Source: Halictus rubicundus
Taxonomy: Eukaryota > Arthropoda > Insecta > Hymenoptera > Halictidae
NCBI RefSeq assembly: GCF_050948215.1
Contig: NC_135158.1
Location: 9,347,822-9,411,821 of the forward strand
Reading direction: 5' to 3'
Length of the DNA stretch: 64,000 nucleotides
This document shows, in pieces, positions 34,075 through 47,214 of the stretch. The stretch's first letter is position 1. The number at the start of each line of letters is the position of its first letter. Below the pieces are notes generated by a model, which ran no database searches, had not been told where the DNA came from, and saw only the letters and a list, made by a program, of their open reading frames with translations. Made by a program: the position numbers and the translations under genes.

Positions 34075-34660
34075 AGATCAGGTAGCAGGGAGTTGTCTGA
34101 CCCGTGACTGGCACGTTCTACTTGCATCGAGTAAAGTAGAAAACTTTATGCATTCTAGAACGAGCTCCACGGTAAAGAAAGCAGTCTATTCCGGATGTGA
34201 CTGGCGTATTCTACTGAAGCGCAATTTTCGAAACTAGATATTGTTCGCCAACGATAAAATTAATTTTACGAGATTGCACCGTAATGAGATCAGGAAATTC
34301 CTCGTTCTCGTAACGATTCGCCGACGAATCCGGACCTACAGTATACCTGTATCGGATTTCCAGGAGACAGTCTCGCTCTACCATACTAATTATCAGGTAT
34401 CGATAAATTGTCTGATCAATGGCGAGGCCGAGTCACTGTAGTAAATCCCGTCGAACAATCACACAGTGCGATCATTTGCCCGGTGAAGAGCGAACTCAAT
34501 CTACTGCAACGGAGCTTGACGATGAACGATCACATGGTCCCCTCAGTTTCTCGGTCAAGAGGGAGTTCAATCTACTGGAGGCCAGTCCGAAGAACGTACG
34601 ACTCCATACTCTCTGCCGGAGCACTATGCTCGACCGGGCGTGAACCTGTTCTACTTAAAT
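34075..34660 (+). repeat. Minisatellite cluster F, with a longer duplicated unit
   Basis: Scattered family cores on + (CACGTTCTACTTGCATCG at 34107, GTATTCTACTGAAG at 34206, TTGTCTGATCAATGG at 34408, CTGTTCTACTTAAATCG at 34646). In addition, a longer unit repeats at 70-80 bp: CCGGTGAAGAGCG then CTCAATCTACTG (34480-34506), CGGTCAAGAGGGAG then TTCAATCTACTG (34552-34576), and a weaker third (34632-34655). Overall it is more decayed than the right-hand arrays. Confidence 0.4.
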
Positions 34661-37600
34661 CGAGTCCGAGAGGACCAACGATGGCACTTTCGGTACCACG
34701 GTCAAACTTCCTTCGAGCTCCAAGAGAGTTCATTTTCATGGATCTCTTGGAAAATGGCGATGGCGGCCGCTGTGTCTCGGATTATTCTTGTCCCCCCCTC
34801 CCCCATCCACCTCTGTAGAGTTCTCGGGTACTGTGTAGATACCAACGTTCGCAACAATACAGAGATCACGGCGTGGAGGTAAATTAACGACCGAGGTCTC
34901 GACTGAAGGGGAATACACAGGCGGATGGAGAGAAAGCGGGGGAGGGGAAGGGCGCGGTGGTGAGGGTGGCGGTGGAAGGGAGATGGTGTCACACGACAAA
35001 GGGGAGGCAGACCCCTCGAAACTTTCAACCTCGGCGAAAGGAACCGGAATGAGAAAAATAGACGTCACCGGGACTTGCAAGGGGTCGGACGAGAGAAGAG
35101 AGCCGCCGGGCATTTTGGCTGCTGTCACGTTCTAAGGAATGGAATACGTGATAGCCGACCCTCTTTCCACCGGCATGAAAACGTGAAGACTTACGCACTG
35201 CGGCGCTTGATATCTTCCGGGGAGACGGCCCCAGCCACGGTCTAATCAGTCCTCGTTAAACACTGAATATTAACAATGTGCTAAACGTCTGTTCAGCCTC
35301 CAACGACGCTGCGTCTTTGCGCGACAGCGTTCTTCAGTCGTCGCTCGTGTTTGATCATTGGTCGGGCTGTACTACTTGCGTATACACAGCATGGAGATTT
35401 ATATTTTATTTGTGTCTGATCATGGATACAGCTGTACTTAAAAAATACTTAAACTCGAAATAGGCAGAACGTGCAAAATCGGATAAAATCGTGAAATTCA
35501 TGTTTTGAAACGTTGTACACCACGTGTCTACGTAATCAGGTGACGGCGCGCCGTTCCCGTGATTCTATATTCAACAAGACCACTCGAGAAAGCGATTTCT
35601 CGCGGTTCCAGGGAACGTGTCGCGCGAAATGCGGAATTTTTTCGCGGCTTTGAGTTCGCCGGAAGTAATCGTCAGAGAGATTCGCGTCGACCACGGAACT
35701 TTCTCGACCGTAGTCCATTAAGTTACGCTCGTTTCACGGCTGGAGAACTTCGAATCCGACGGTAGGAGGGCGCCTGTTTTTCGCCCAACAGCCGCCGAAG
35801 ACGGAATCTTATCCGCGGAGAAGTGAGTTATATTAGTTATTAAAGTTTCTATTGTTTTCGATTCCGGAAACTGCCGAACCGGGTTCGATTAATCAGTTCC
35901 CCACCCTGTTCTTCCGGAAAGTGGCTCCGGCGCAGCAGGAAGCCACTTTCACGCTTCCTTTGCCCGGACAAAATACAAACAAACTCGCCGAAAATTTTCC
36001 TTTCGGGAAATCGAATATCCGTCCGATCCGAACAATTTCACATAAATAAATTTGAACAAAAGTAGACAGTACTGTGAGGAAAGCTGCGTCAATTATAGTT
36101 CAATTCTGTTCGAGCGCAGTGTAAAAACTGACCTAATCGAACTCTGCTTCGATATACTTCAATTTGTTTCACAGGATCAGTCGCGACTGACTCGTTCCGA
36201 AGACCTGTCTGACTTATCAGCGAGTGTACTACCGTAACTGAACGTAAGCTCTTCTAATTTTGATGTAAAAGTTTCTAGACCTCAAATTACAGGATTCTAT
36301 GGATTCTATCTCTAAACTGTGCTCGTTTTATAAATAATTACGGGTGCATAAACTGATCTACGAAACCCTGTTTCGTTAAAAGTCAGAAAGGGGTTCCCGT
36401 TATTTTGTCAAATTAAAAATCGTTTCGGGAGTAGTTCAATCAACGCAGTGGACATTACCAGATCGCAGAACTTTAATTCTCGGGAGCCAGCGATTGAAAT
36501 CTCGACGCGAATAATAATTCTGACGGGAAAAATTCCCAAATGTCGTCGTCCGGCTTCAATTTCGTCTGAGCGAGCTCCGCCCTCTTGTTTTCTAACTTCC
36601 CTGTTCATAATGGCTCTACGATATTACGTAGAGGATCGCGAGAGGGTCCGGAGGCTGGTTGCATAGAGGAAAAGCGAGTTAGTTTTACGGGCAAGCGACG
36701 GATCGGTATCCGGGAAAGTTTTCTCGCATCGAAGACGGGACTCGACGTCGCCCGAAACTCTCTGGTATGGTCCGCGGAAGGAAATCCAAATTGTCGTCAT
36801 CGTCAGGGGTGGCAGAAGGGCTGGCAGGGGGATGGGAGGATTAAAGCTCAGCTCGGCCGTTTAATTTCCGCCCCGGCAAAACAGCCGGGCCGGGATCTGA
36901 GAAGAGGAGGCCGCGGAATCGTTGATGAAGCCTTCCACTCGCAATACGGTGTAACTGAAGTCCGGCTTTTGAATTGCAGATGCCTTTTCGCCCCTCCCCC
37001 TCCCCAAGAGGGACCCGGAGAAATCGCAACTATCGGGACGAACGAGGAAATAAAAGAACGCGTTACAGCAACAGGATCAACCAGGGAAGGATCGATTCCA
37101 AGCGATCCCACGGAACCCTGAGCAACCGTCCATCATGAAACGGAGACCCTCGAAAACGGTAGTTACGTATGCATGAGAGCGAAAAAATACAGGATCGATA
37201 CACCGAGCCGAGATCACCTTGAGACACAACTCGACGGACACTGTACGACGATTTCCAATTCTGTTCGGGGAACGCTTCAACACTTGTACAGCCTTCCACT
37301 CTGACACAGGCTGTTTACATGTCGCGACTGTGACGCAACTCGACGAATATTATTCCAGGAGAAGCGAGAACCTGCTTTCGAACAGATGCTGATGTGTATA
37401 TACATTATTACATTTTGTTGAAACGTCGACTGCCGCGTAGGTCAGACTTGGATTACAGAACTTCATGTTATTAAATTGCTAGGGTTGAAAGAGAAATTAT
37501 TGTTACGCGTATTCACCTTCCAGTCTCAGTATTAATAAATAAATTACTCTGAGTAAGTACGCCGCGTAATAATATTGATTAACAAGGAGAATAATTCTCA

Positions 37601-40200
37601 CAGAACAGGTTCAAAACTATGATCATATTCACAGTGATTGTGAAGACGCTCCTCATAAGATTCATTTGTAGAATTTATCACAGTGTCACGCGGATTTAGC
37701 GAGATCAACATCAGCGGTTCTCCAGTGGCAAAGTTACGAAGGTGAATAAGATTTTCATAATTGGTCGAACAGTGTCTCTGCAACGAGGAGCAAGTTTGCT
37801 GGTGTTGAATGAGCTGAAAAGTTTTTCAATTTACAGCAACGTGTCGTTAGGAGAATTGAATTGTCCGCTGTCAGTCATACGCTGATGTGAGAGACAGTAG
37901 CGGAAACTGTGAGCTAACTTGGTAACGCGCCGATTAACAATACACCTCGTGAAAGTTAACCGTACGCCAACACTTCATTAGCAGGAGAATACATTTACAA
38001 TTGGTCAGACTCACGGAAATGGAACGGCACAGCTCCAGCTACGGAATTACGTAGCGGTGCTAGGCTGCATTTAACCTGGCGCTTATGCTACGGAAGTCGG
38101 ATCGCGTGTTTTCAGGTGGGCCAACTGTGCGTAATTAAAATCATCTGACGGTGAGGGGAGACACAGTGTATAATCAGACCGTGTGCTCTCACTTGGAATA
38201 TTTTCGGTATTTTCGGAAAGTCAAATAGTCTCGCTTGTAATTAAATATAGAAAAATACAATATAGCCTTATTTATGCTGAGACATTGACAAGTAATACAG
38301 TTCAACGTGTAGCAGAATGTCCTGTAACAAACTGCAATCTGTCTGGCCATACAGCTGCCAGTGCTACTGAAAGTATCAGCACACAGTTTTAACACACACG
38401 ACTTTTAACCATAAAGTATCCACACGTGTACTGGCGACATTAATTACATCATTTTCGCATTTACCTCTGGAAGTACGATTGGCTGGAATCACTTAATAAC
38501 GAGGCGAGTTGAAAAAGTCCTCGGGGGAAATATTGTACGTATTCGGAGTCGTGTCTATTTTTGAATAAACGAGGAGGCAATGAATGGTCCGCAGGCAGGG
38601 CAGCGTTCCAAAGCCGCTCCTCGCTTTGTACTTTCACGTGCAGAAGTCACAGAGAAAGCAGCGAGCCGAGCATAATGCGTTCCCCATCGCATTTAATTCG
38701 TAGCCGGTCACGGTTGATGCGATAAAGAAGTGCCCCGGATAATTGAGACGGCCCACGTCACACTGCAAATAGTTTCAGTGGTGCATTATCCGCGTGGCCA
38801 TCGCCGGGACCGCTCGCGTTCATTCAAAACTGCGATCAACGGCGAGCAACGGCTTGTTACCGAACAAGCACCGGGAAACTTTCGGTTGAATCGCTGGGAA
38901 CTCTGTCCGCCAATGGGAATGCGGACTTTGCAAAGACCAAACATTACGCCGGAAGACGTGTCAAGGTTCAAATTGAAATCTTGGTGACGCAGAACAAGCT
39001 GGAAATCTCTTTCTGTAAATCTATGCACAAATGATCTGTATCACTGACAGAGCAAGATATAACAAAGCTTCGAATCAATCTTATTCAAGTTAATATACGA
39101 ATGATATTTTTCTATATTTTTTAGTTTCTGAATGGCATACGTTCCTAATTAGTATACAGAAATTTCATAGTTTCTATGCTGATGGAAATTGAATGAAATT
39201 ATTTCCCGGCAATTTCCCCTGTTTATATTCCCGTCAGTGTCTGACCTACAATGTCTGCTTTCACTGGAGGAAATTATTTAACTAATTATATAATAATTAA
39301 GGCATAACCTGTTCTAGTATAGTTATACTGTGCGATGATTAACGACCTGGTTCCATTGTGTCGTGTCTAAACGCTGCAAGCTATTGTCTGACCATATATA
39401 GTACACTTTCACTGTGGGGCAAATAAGTCAATATTTACGTGGACGCGACACTGACGATTTATTTCGCTGTTTGTGCAATGTATTCAGGAATGCATTATCC
39501 GTTACTATACTACCTGGCATCACGGTGCGGGGAATACAACTTCGAGAACAATGTGTGATTATAAACAGTACGCTTCACCTGATCTACGATTAGATAATCT
39601 CCGCTGATATCCAGTCGTAAACGATCACATTCCACTATCTGACACGTGAATGTTAGCGATATACTCTTACCGTGGAACTTTATAGGGAACAGAGGCCATT
39701 TTACTGTTATTTATCTTTATTTATCCTGTACTTATAGTATATGACGAACTTTGATCTCGTTTTCATTATTTTCCAGCAGGATAATGTGAATATTGATATT
39801 CTATCGTCTGCTGGAGATTGACAGATATCGAATAAGTCAAAAAAGGATCGTTTAGCTGGACTGTCTGAATTATTAACGAATATACTACTAGCACTGCAGG
39901 TAATCACTTCTGATTCCTACTGAAACGGAATAACACACAATTATTTGGAAATAGCATATAGCCAAATAAGCCGAATCACAAAGCCAATTAACAAAGTACT
40001 GTTCAAGTTATCAAACGATGTTCTGAAAAGAAAATTTCTGTCACCTTTTGAGGATATATTTTGCGAGCAATTTTTCCGATCAAACAGCCACGACGATTTT
40101 TTCCGTTGGCAGAATGGGGTGAAGTGTACTTTTCTCGCAGAATGATCTCCTCAGTTCCCACAATATGGTATCAATGGCGCAGCGTGGTAGCACGCGAAGC

Positions 40201-40231
40201 AAGAAAAAGAGAGAAAGAGAGAGAGAGAAAA
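40201..40231. repeat. Imperfect (GA)n run
   Basis: Purine-only stretch of GAAA and GA units. Confidence 0.85.
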
Positions 40232-40600
40232 AATTCCGGCGTGGTTCTGAGAGGCTGTGTAACGAACTGAAAGCGTCCCCTCGCGACTCGGCACAAAGAC
40301 TCTAATGACGTGAGCTTGTAAGCTCACCCACGCAAACCAACTGGAAATCACCCTTCGTTCTGGTTCGCGCTGGGATCGTTAGAAGTGGACGTGGTGGCCG
40401 CGGTGACCGCTTTCCGTCCCGAAAAAAGCCAAGAAACACGTCACGAGTCGGGGGCGAGGTGAGACTCGGGAAACAGCGTCGCGCGAAAAATTAATACGGG
40501 ACTCGCGCGTTATTCAGAAAACGACGCTGAATTTTCTCAGGGAACCGGGCGCTCACCGAAACATTGATGTATTTCCCTAGGTCGTTAATTTATTACCATT

Positions 40601-40625
40601 GTCGTCGTCGTCGTCGCCGTCGCCG
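40601..40625. repeat. (GTC)n trinucleotide repeat
   Basis: About eight GTC units with one or two GCC variants, in a CpG-rich block. Confidence 0.9.
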
Positions 40626-41054
40626 GGATCGAATTATTCTGTACACGAACGCGCGCCGCTCTTTTTTCGGCCGCGGCTTCGTCAATCCCGCGATCACCAA
40701 TAAAAACGAAGCGCTAATATAATGTGCATCGATAACAGACAGCACTGACGTCAATCCCACGCCGACCTACATTCCCGGCTCCCTAAGAATATTTCGGGAA
40801 AATGGAAATATATGCGAGTGTAAGTTTACACTGCGTCTTAATCATCCCAGGAACGTTGAAGTTCCGCGTGCGTTCGCGAAAACGTCTGATTAATTGACGA
40901 CCTTCCTACTGACGACTGCGCGGCCCTGGAAAAAGTTTGAGCGAACTCTGAAGACCTTCTTGAAATTAAGAAAGTGTCCACGCTGTGAATAACACGGTTG
41001 ATTACACTTTACACAGCTCGTGGAAGCCGTTCGTCTTTGTGGCCAGGCAGGGAC

Positions 41055-41490
41055 CAGAATGTTCTACTTAGAAAACTGAATAGTGTACCCGTACATTTAC
41101 AAACCTTGTCAAACTCGAGCTCGTAGTATTAACTTTCATCTCACCAAGTATTTCGATGTGTTACCTACCAGAGAATTCCGACATATTTTAGAAGTCCATC
41201 ATTTACATCTAACCATCTAGAATTATTATTTAAAACAAGATATTGTAGGTCCTTGTCGGTGCAGGAATCATTCAGAAGCATCCTTGTATTTTATACTGTC
41301 TGACTACATAGAAACTTATTCTACTGATCGTTTTCTTAAAAATGTCTGAAAAGCAAATTTTGTGTCTGATCAGACATGACTATGTTCTACTTAAAGACCA
41401 TATTCAATTTATTTAATCACATACTTTTATCCCTGGCCTGTTTCTGTCTGATCTAATAGCTCAATTTTAATGTTCCTGTCCGACCATACA
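41055..41490 (+). repeat. Minisatellite cluster G
   Basis: Family cores on + at irregular spacing: ATGTTCTACTTAG (41059), ACTGTCTGACTACAT (41295), TTATTCTACTGATCG (41317), TTGTGTCTGATCAG (41360), TATGTTCTACTTAAAG (41382), TTCTGTCTGATC (41442) and CCTGTCCGACC (41475). Units between the cores are largely decayed. Confidence 0.5.
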
Positions 41491-42094
41491 AGGATCCACG
41501 CTACTCATTTATTTTCGTAGGTACATTTAGCGAAAAATTCCGAAGTAATGGCGCAGAATTGTGCTTATTTATGGTTCTCCATGAATTCTTGCTGCTCGGT
41601 CCGACCACGTCGGACGGACAGGGAACGTCAATGTAAATTACGAAGGAAGAAAGAGCTTGAAAGATTTACCTCTATTCAACGGTGACGGGTCCCATAAAGC
41701 ATTTTGTCATGTGTGCAGTCACCCACGATAAATCCACGAGCATTTTTAATTCATGGTTGCCGGTCCCGTTTAGTGGATGGTAAAGAATGCCGAGGGAAAG
41801 ACGGAGCACAGAGAAAATTGAGTTTCCTCGGAGAGCGAATAGCTTCCGGCGAAGATCGGTCTCTCGAGCGACTGAGAGAAGTCGATTATTGGCCTTCCTG
41901 TCGTGGTTTCGGTGACTTGAAGTGTTCATTATTTTAGCTGCGAGCGACAAAAGTGAAATACCATCGAGGGGACACTCAATTTTCAAATAAGATTTACAGA
42001 AGCTTCAGGGAACCGAAACCTCTTCCTACTTTACTCTCTAGGTTTGCTTTAATCTGTTGTTCGGAACAGAGAAGTATTCGATTAATTGGTATTG
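41491..42094. other. Unclassified stretch
   Basis: Nothing recognised apart from a 7-bp-stem palindrome GTCCGAC-CAC-GTCGGAC (41599-41615) and frames without domains. Confidence 0.45.
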
Positions 42095-42330
42095 TCAGTA
42101 CCGTCTGACACTATGCAGGCTTATTCTACTGGCATTATATACGCATAGCTTCCGTCTATAATGGAGAAATCTGATTACGCATTGATCTATTCTACTGGCG
42201 GTGCGTTTGAGCACACGTAATCCCATTCTACTGATAAGTGGACAACTATTACGAGATATTTGGCCAGGCGCTAATAGCTCTGCGTGTCCGTCTATGACGG
42301 AACTATTATACTGAATAATTCTCGCACACA
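42095..42330 (+). repeat. Minisatellite cluster H
   Basis: Cores on +: CCGTCTGACACTATG (42102), CTTATTCTACTGGCATT (42119), CTATTCTACTGGCGGTG (42187) and CCATTCTACTGATAAG (42222). Two further near-copies, TTCCGTCTATAATGGAG (42151) and GTCCGTCTATGACGGAA (42287), hint at a longer period of about 136 bp. Confidence 0.5.
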
Positions 42331-43338
42331 GAGCTAACAACCCTGCCACCTAAATGATTAAAGCTGAATATACTTTACTTGCGATTCTCGGACTACGTAC
42401 GGACTGTTGTCTCTGTGTAACGATTAAACAGATGAAGTTTGTTCCATTGACTTTATAACTATTAGGAGAGCTGCCCTGCTGGAACTCTAATTAAGCGCTG
42501 TGGAGTAGTTAGTGCCATATATTCTTTACATAAAACGCTCCTTTACTTTTCGTATTAACAATATTACTCTCCACACCTTTGCTACTGTTGTTTGCAAATC
42601 CGTATTAAAGTTAAATTGTGCTCCAGGGAACACAAGCATGATAAAAGGGAAATTGTTGAAGAACATTAAAGGCAAAAATTCGAGGAAGGTTTATAAGTGC
42701 CAATAATTATTCCACGACATTCGGGGCATTTTAAGCCCACAGAAAATTTTTATATTACAGATCGCAAGTTAAACAAATAAAATAAGCAAATATTTGCAAT
42801 ACTTATTTTTGAGAATGGAACGGCCCGAAATGACCGACACGTGGAACCAACTATCGACGGTCAAATGGGCGGTTGGGGGTGGCTCCTTGGAATGCTAGGA
42901 ACTCGAGAAATTCGTGGCGTCTTCGGCGACGCCTGGCAAGGACATCCGTATTTTTTAATGAACATGTATATTCTTTTTATTTATCCATCAATTCAGATGT
43001 TGTGTTTCGATTAAAAAAATATTGAGATACTACGCTCGAAGATTAATTAGTTTCAGAGTTATGATTTTCTTTCGTACACTCGAAACACTGTGTGACCACT
43101 GTGTACCATTATTTCGCATTTTAACATCGTTCGGATCGCGGGAGCGGCGCTGTCGGCGACAAGGCGGAAGTCTCTCGCCGAGAAACGGAACGGCGGTTGA
43201 CAAGAAAAAGATTATGCCGCGAGGTTCCGCGGCGACGAGGCGGGTATCTGGAAATTTTGCCGGAAGTTTTATCAAGTTTTCGACGTGGGCGCCGGGCCGA
43301 GGCGAGCTTTCGTGACGAGACCCGGGGTCCCGCGAGAC

Positions 43339-43368
43339 GGGGACGACGGGGACGGGGGCGCGGGCGGG
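43339..43368 (+). other. G-quadruplex motif
   Basis: Five G-runs (4, 4, 5, 3 and 3 Gs) are separated by loops of 5, 2, 3 and 1 bases. It lies at the peak of a CpG-rich block. It satisfies the usual sequence rule for an intramolecular quadruplex, but folding has not been shown. Confidence 0.75.
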
Positions 43369-44441
43369 ACGGTGATTTTTTTGCCGGCCATCCCCTTCAG
43401 ACGCTCATTTTCCATCGGTTTGGAGTCTTGGTTACGTGCTCCTCCGGCGCGATCAATTATCGTCGAGCGGCTCGTTGTAGCCTCGAAAAGTTTTATCGGC
43501 GCGACCTCACGTAACGTGGATATTTTCGGAATAAATGCAGCCCGCCCTTTCTGGGTTAATAACGTTATTCCGACGTGCGGATCGCTCTCGATAACGGTAA
43601 CGATGTTTCGTGCGATCTTTCCGATTCGCGGGGTCCGGGCCGTTTGGCTTCGCACGAGAACGGGACACACGATTACGCCCCTCCGCCGGTGAATCATGTT
43701 CTTCCGAGAGGTATCGGGTCCTCTACTTTATTCCGCTTTGTCTGGCCAGTGACGATCACGTTCTACTTGCGGCGGCCGGACCGATCGAGAACACACTCGG
43801 CACCTCTAGTGGAGCCGCGTGCAAATCAATTCCGCTTACAATGCTCGGGGTGTACCGTCGCCAGGGGAACTTGCCTGACGCTCTTCACAAACTGATCTCT
43901 GAACTTCATGCCGAGAAATGATTGCTGTTTCGACGTGAACCCGATAACGAGTCGATGGCAGACTGGAGATTTATCGTACACTGTATTCCAAGATATTTTA
44001 CATATAAATCTCTCTATGGAACAAAATTTACACTTTCGGATCCAATGCGAGGTGAACCAAGCTTCTAACTCTATTTTCGACTTTCGACATTTCATTTTGA
44101 AGATAGTCATTTCCATTAAAATACTCTTTCTCGTGTACAAATGCTTGTGAACAAATGTTCTCTACCTCTGACAATACGTTCATATTTTTCAGACAGCGAA
44201 AGTCCAAACAGTCTCAAATCCGCGGAGAACATTTTCGCAAAGGAAAAAGTGACTTTGAATGTCCTCAAGATGATTTGCGTTTAAAGAACCATAGAATCTA
44301 AGCCAGCGTCCCGTCCGAGCCATCGCGCGCCTATTCCCCTTAATTGAATCTGTTTAGACGCTGCCACGTTTCAGTAGCTTTCAGGTGATCATCTCGAAGT
44401 ATATTTGCGTCACTTGTGACTAACGACCCACATGCGCATTT

Positions 44442-44465
44442 TGCTCGATCGTGCCCGATCGAGCA
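44442..44465. repeat. Perfect hairpin, 10-bp stem
   Basis: TGCTCGATCG (44442-44451), loop TGCC, then CGATCGAGCA (44456-44465). A smaller palindrome GTCAC-TT-GTGAC lies 20 bases upstream (44409-44420). Confidence 0.85.
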
Positions 44466-45229
44466 CGGTGACGCTCTCCTTATCCGTGTCCGATTAAACT
44501 GGTTGTTGTATCACTGGCTCGTGAGGTGTGAGCGCGCGTTCCCGTTTTTACTCTTCTCTGGCGCGTGACGTAAAACGCGGTCGGCGTGTCGTCGCGGAAT
44601 GGAATTGCGAGCGAGCCGAAAGCCAAAAGGGCGCATAAATTTGCCACGGGAATATCGGGGGCGACGGTCGCGAGTCGACGCACACCATTTAAACCATTTA
44701 ACAGGCCATCATGGCGAACCGAGAGCGTTTCGGGGTCCGGCCTGGTCATTGAATTACAGCACGGACGATTCCGGCCGACAAATAATTCGCGGGAAAACAC
44801 ATGGGACTGCGGGGCGGGTCCCGAATTATCGGTGTAACGGGCGATCGAGGCCCGGTTGTAACTCGCAACGCCCGGCGTAATCGCGCGTCGCGTTTGCGAA
44901 GGAGCGCGCCGGGATATGGCTCATTAGCCGGACATTATTAGCCCGATTACTCGGCAGCGGAGGCTCGATAAACGGCCGAAAGAGAAAGAGGCAGAAGAGG
45001 ATGAGCTTTCATCGGGGCATTCGCATGCTTACGGGCCCGTAAGCTCCAAAATTAAACGGAAATTACTTTAAGCTAATAGGTCAGCATCGACCTGCACCGG
45101 TGTGCTGCGCTGACCTGCGTCCCCGATTCGCCATTTTACATCGTCCCCGGCCGTGTACACTATGCTACAATACTATACGACACTGTACAACATTTTTTAT
45201 TCGTGTGTTTTCCACCGGGTTTTGATTTA

Positions 45230-45775
45230 TTACCAAGATTTTCTATTATTGTCTGATTTAACGTCGACATAGTCTACTCATGTCTGATTTGTTCGTGATA
45301 TTTTCCATTATTGTCTGACTTAACGCCGATATATTCTATTTGCGTTGGAATTATTACATATTTTATTTATGTCTGGCACAATTTAGATTTATGCCACCCA
45401 CATCAAATTCATTATGGAAATGTTCCATTAACGACAACATCGATACGTAGTACTCATATCTAATTTCAATGTTCATATGTTTTATTAATGCTTGTCCGCG
45501 TCCCGATAAATTCAATCGTCGTCTGATTTAACGTCGACACGTTCTACTGATGTCTAACACAATGTTCGCGTATTCCGCTAATCTCTGACTTATTACCGAC
45601 ACATTCCACCAACGTGTGACCTACTACCGTAATATCTTACTGTCTGTGACAATTTTGATGTATTCCACGTTATCCCATTAACGTCCGACTAATGTCGACA
45701 TATTCTACTAATGACTAATTTCATCCAAACATATTCTATTTTCGTTTGAGTTAATGCCAACTAATATTACACTCT
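45230..45775 (+). repeat. Minisatellite cluster I (31-bp form)
   Basis: About 17 units of the 31-bp form on +. Clear units start at TCTACTCATGTCTGATTTG (45272), CCATTATTGTCTGACTTAA (45304), TCTACTGATGTCTAACACA (45542), CCATTAACGTCCGACTAATG (45676) and TCTACTAATGACTAATTTC (45704). Unit ends are typically GTCGACATAT or CCGACACAT. Four exact 31-base spacings can be counted by eye. Confidence 0.7.
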
Positions 45776-47214
45776 CCAAGATCATCTATTACCACCAACG
45801 TTTCTCCTATCTTCCCACACTCGTTCTTTTTTTCACTCAACGAGCAGCAGGCACTCATCAGAGCAAGGAAACAGCGAATTTCTCGACCTCTAATTGTTAA
45901 ACGAATAGCCGACGAGGAACTTGCTAACTCGATTAATCGATCTGTTCGAGAACCGGGTAAGGCAACGTGTCACGGAGATTGATGTCGGCACCCGAATCGG
46001 ATAAATACTTTTCCTAGCCGGCGGATAATTGATTCAATTCGATAAAATGGCGACGCGTTCAAAATCCGTCGACGTCTTCTCTGGACAACAAAATGAACTT
46101 AGAACGAACGCAAACAAATTTGTCACTGTCCACCATACCGTCGTCTACTTTCTTATTTACCTAATTTTATGGTCACTTTGTTTCAGTATTTTTGAGAGAA
46201 ACTAGTCCACTTTTTATGTTTGGCTGATGAAACGATTGCTTGAATCACTTGAATTTATCTCGGCAAGTTGTAGCCTGTCTCCGACTGTTTAGTATCATCC
46301 CAACGATACATTGATTTAAACAATGTAATTTTTCCATGCATACACTTTTTACCAATCTCAATATAAATGTATACTTTACATAAAGGACAGTGTTTGATTA
46401 AACACTGTTGCATTTTATTTAGTCAACAATGTAGCTATCCGCCTTAATTCGAATGCAAAGCAACGAGAGAGTATCCGAATTACTTCTGTCTGACTACATC
46501 CAGCACATTCTACTTCTCCCAATACACAAGGATGGGAGAAGTTATCGAGCATACTAGAGCCAGGGAACAATTGATCACACTTAAACGACTTTTCATCGAG
46601 CAGTTTCAATAATCCAGCTCCTCCTGAGTTCACGAAAATCGAGCCTACGAGGGCTCGACGAAGAAACCAGCGGCGCGGAATCGTCACCCGATTCCAATTA
46701 AGTTTCACTTGTGGCAGAGTTCGGGCTCTCATCGGGTTCGAGGCGTGCCGCGTAAATCCTGACGAATCGCAGTCAAAGTGAAACGTATTGCCGGCATTCA
46801 CGGCGAGATATCGGCCGTCGGGAACGCAACCGAACGAATTCCATCGGAACTGGGTCGCCGACCATATCGAAATACTCGTTTCGGCAGGTCGGCTGCTTCC
46901 CGCCTGCTGCGAACTTTTTAAGACCGGCCCGAACTGTCGATACGCCTCCATAAGAATCTGAAAGAATCCTCTAACTATGACAGGCCGGTGAAAATGGCCA
47001 GGCAGAAGACAGCCTCGTGATTTTAACGAGACACGGATGGTCTACGAGACAGGATGACAGGAGACCGTGTCTTCTACCGAACTTGTTAGAAAACGACACG
47101 GCTCATACAGCTGAGTGGTTCACTCGTCAAACACCAATGTTTACCATTCCTCTAACAAAACTGTGGCCGTCTATGATCGACTTACCCTATTTCGATTTTG
47201 CCTTTAACTCAGTT
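45776..47214. other. Unclassified stretch between two arrays
   Basis: No gene is supported. A 178-codon minus-strand frame (46415-46951) has no recognisable domain, and its C-terminal part crosses a minisatellite core, which argues against it. Confidence 0.45.

Larger units (their letters stand above)
34661..41054. other. Unclassified stretch with isolated motif copies
   Basis: No gene is supported. 34740-35130 is GC-rich and G-rich on +; 36550-37120 is GC-rich with a 178-codon + frame (36585-37121) of no recognisable family. Isolated, strongly decayed minisatellite cores occur at 35360-35430 and 39230-39660. 40370-40760 is CpG-rich. GA-rich and GTC-rich microsatellites are listed separately. 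Confidence 0.45.
42331..45229. other. Unclassified stretch; CpG-rich block 43.1-43.9 kb
   Basis: No gene is supported. 43130-43900 and 44300-45160 are GC-rich with overlapping frames of 81-141 codons on both strands and no recognisable domains. A G-quadruplex motif (43339-43368) and a 10-bp hairpin (44442-44465) are listed separately. The first 700 bases are AT-rich. Confidence 0.45.
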
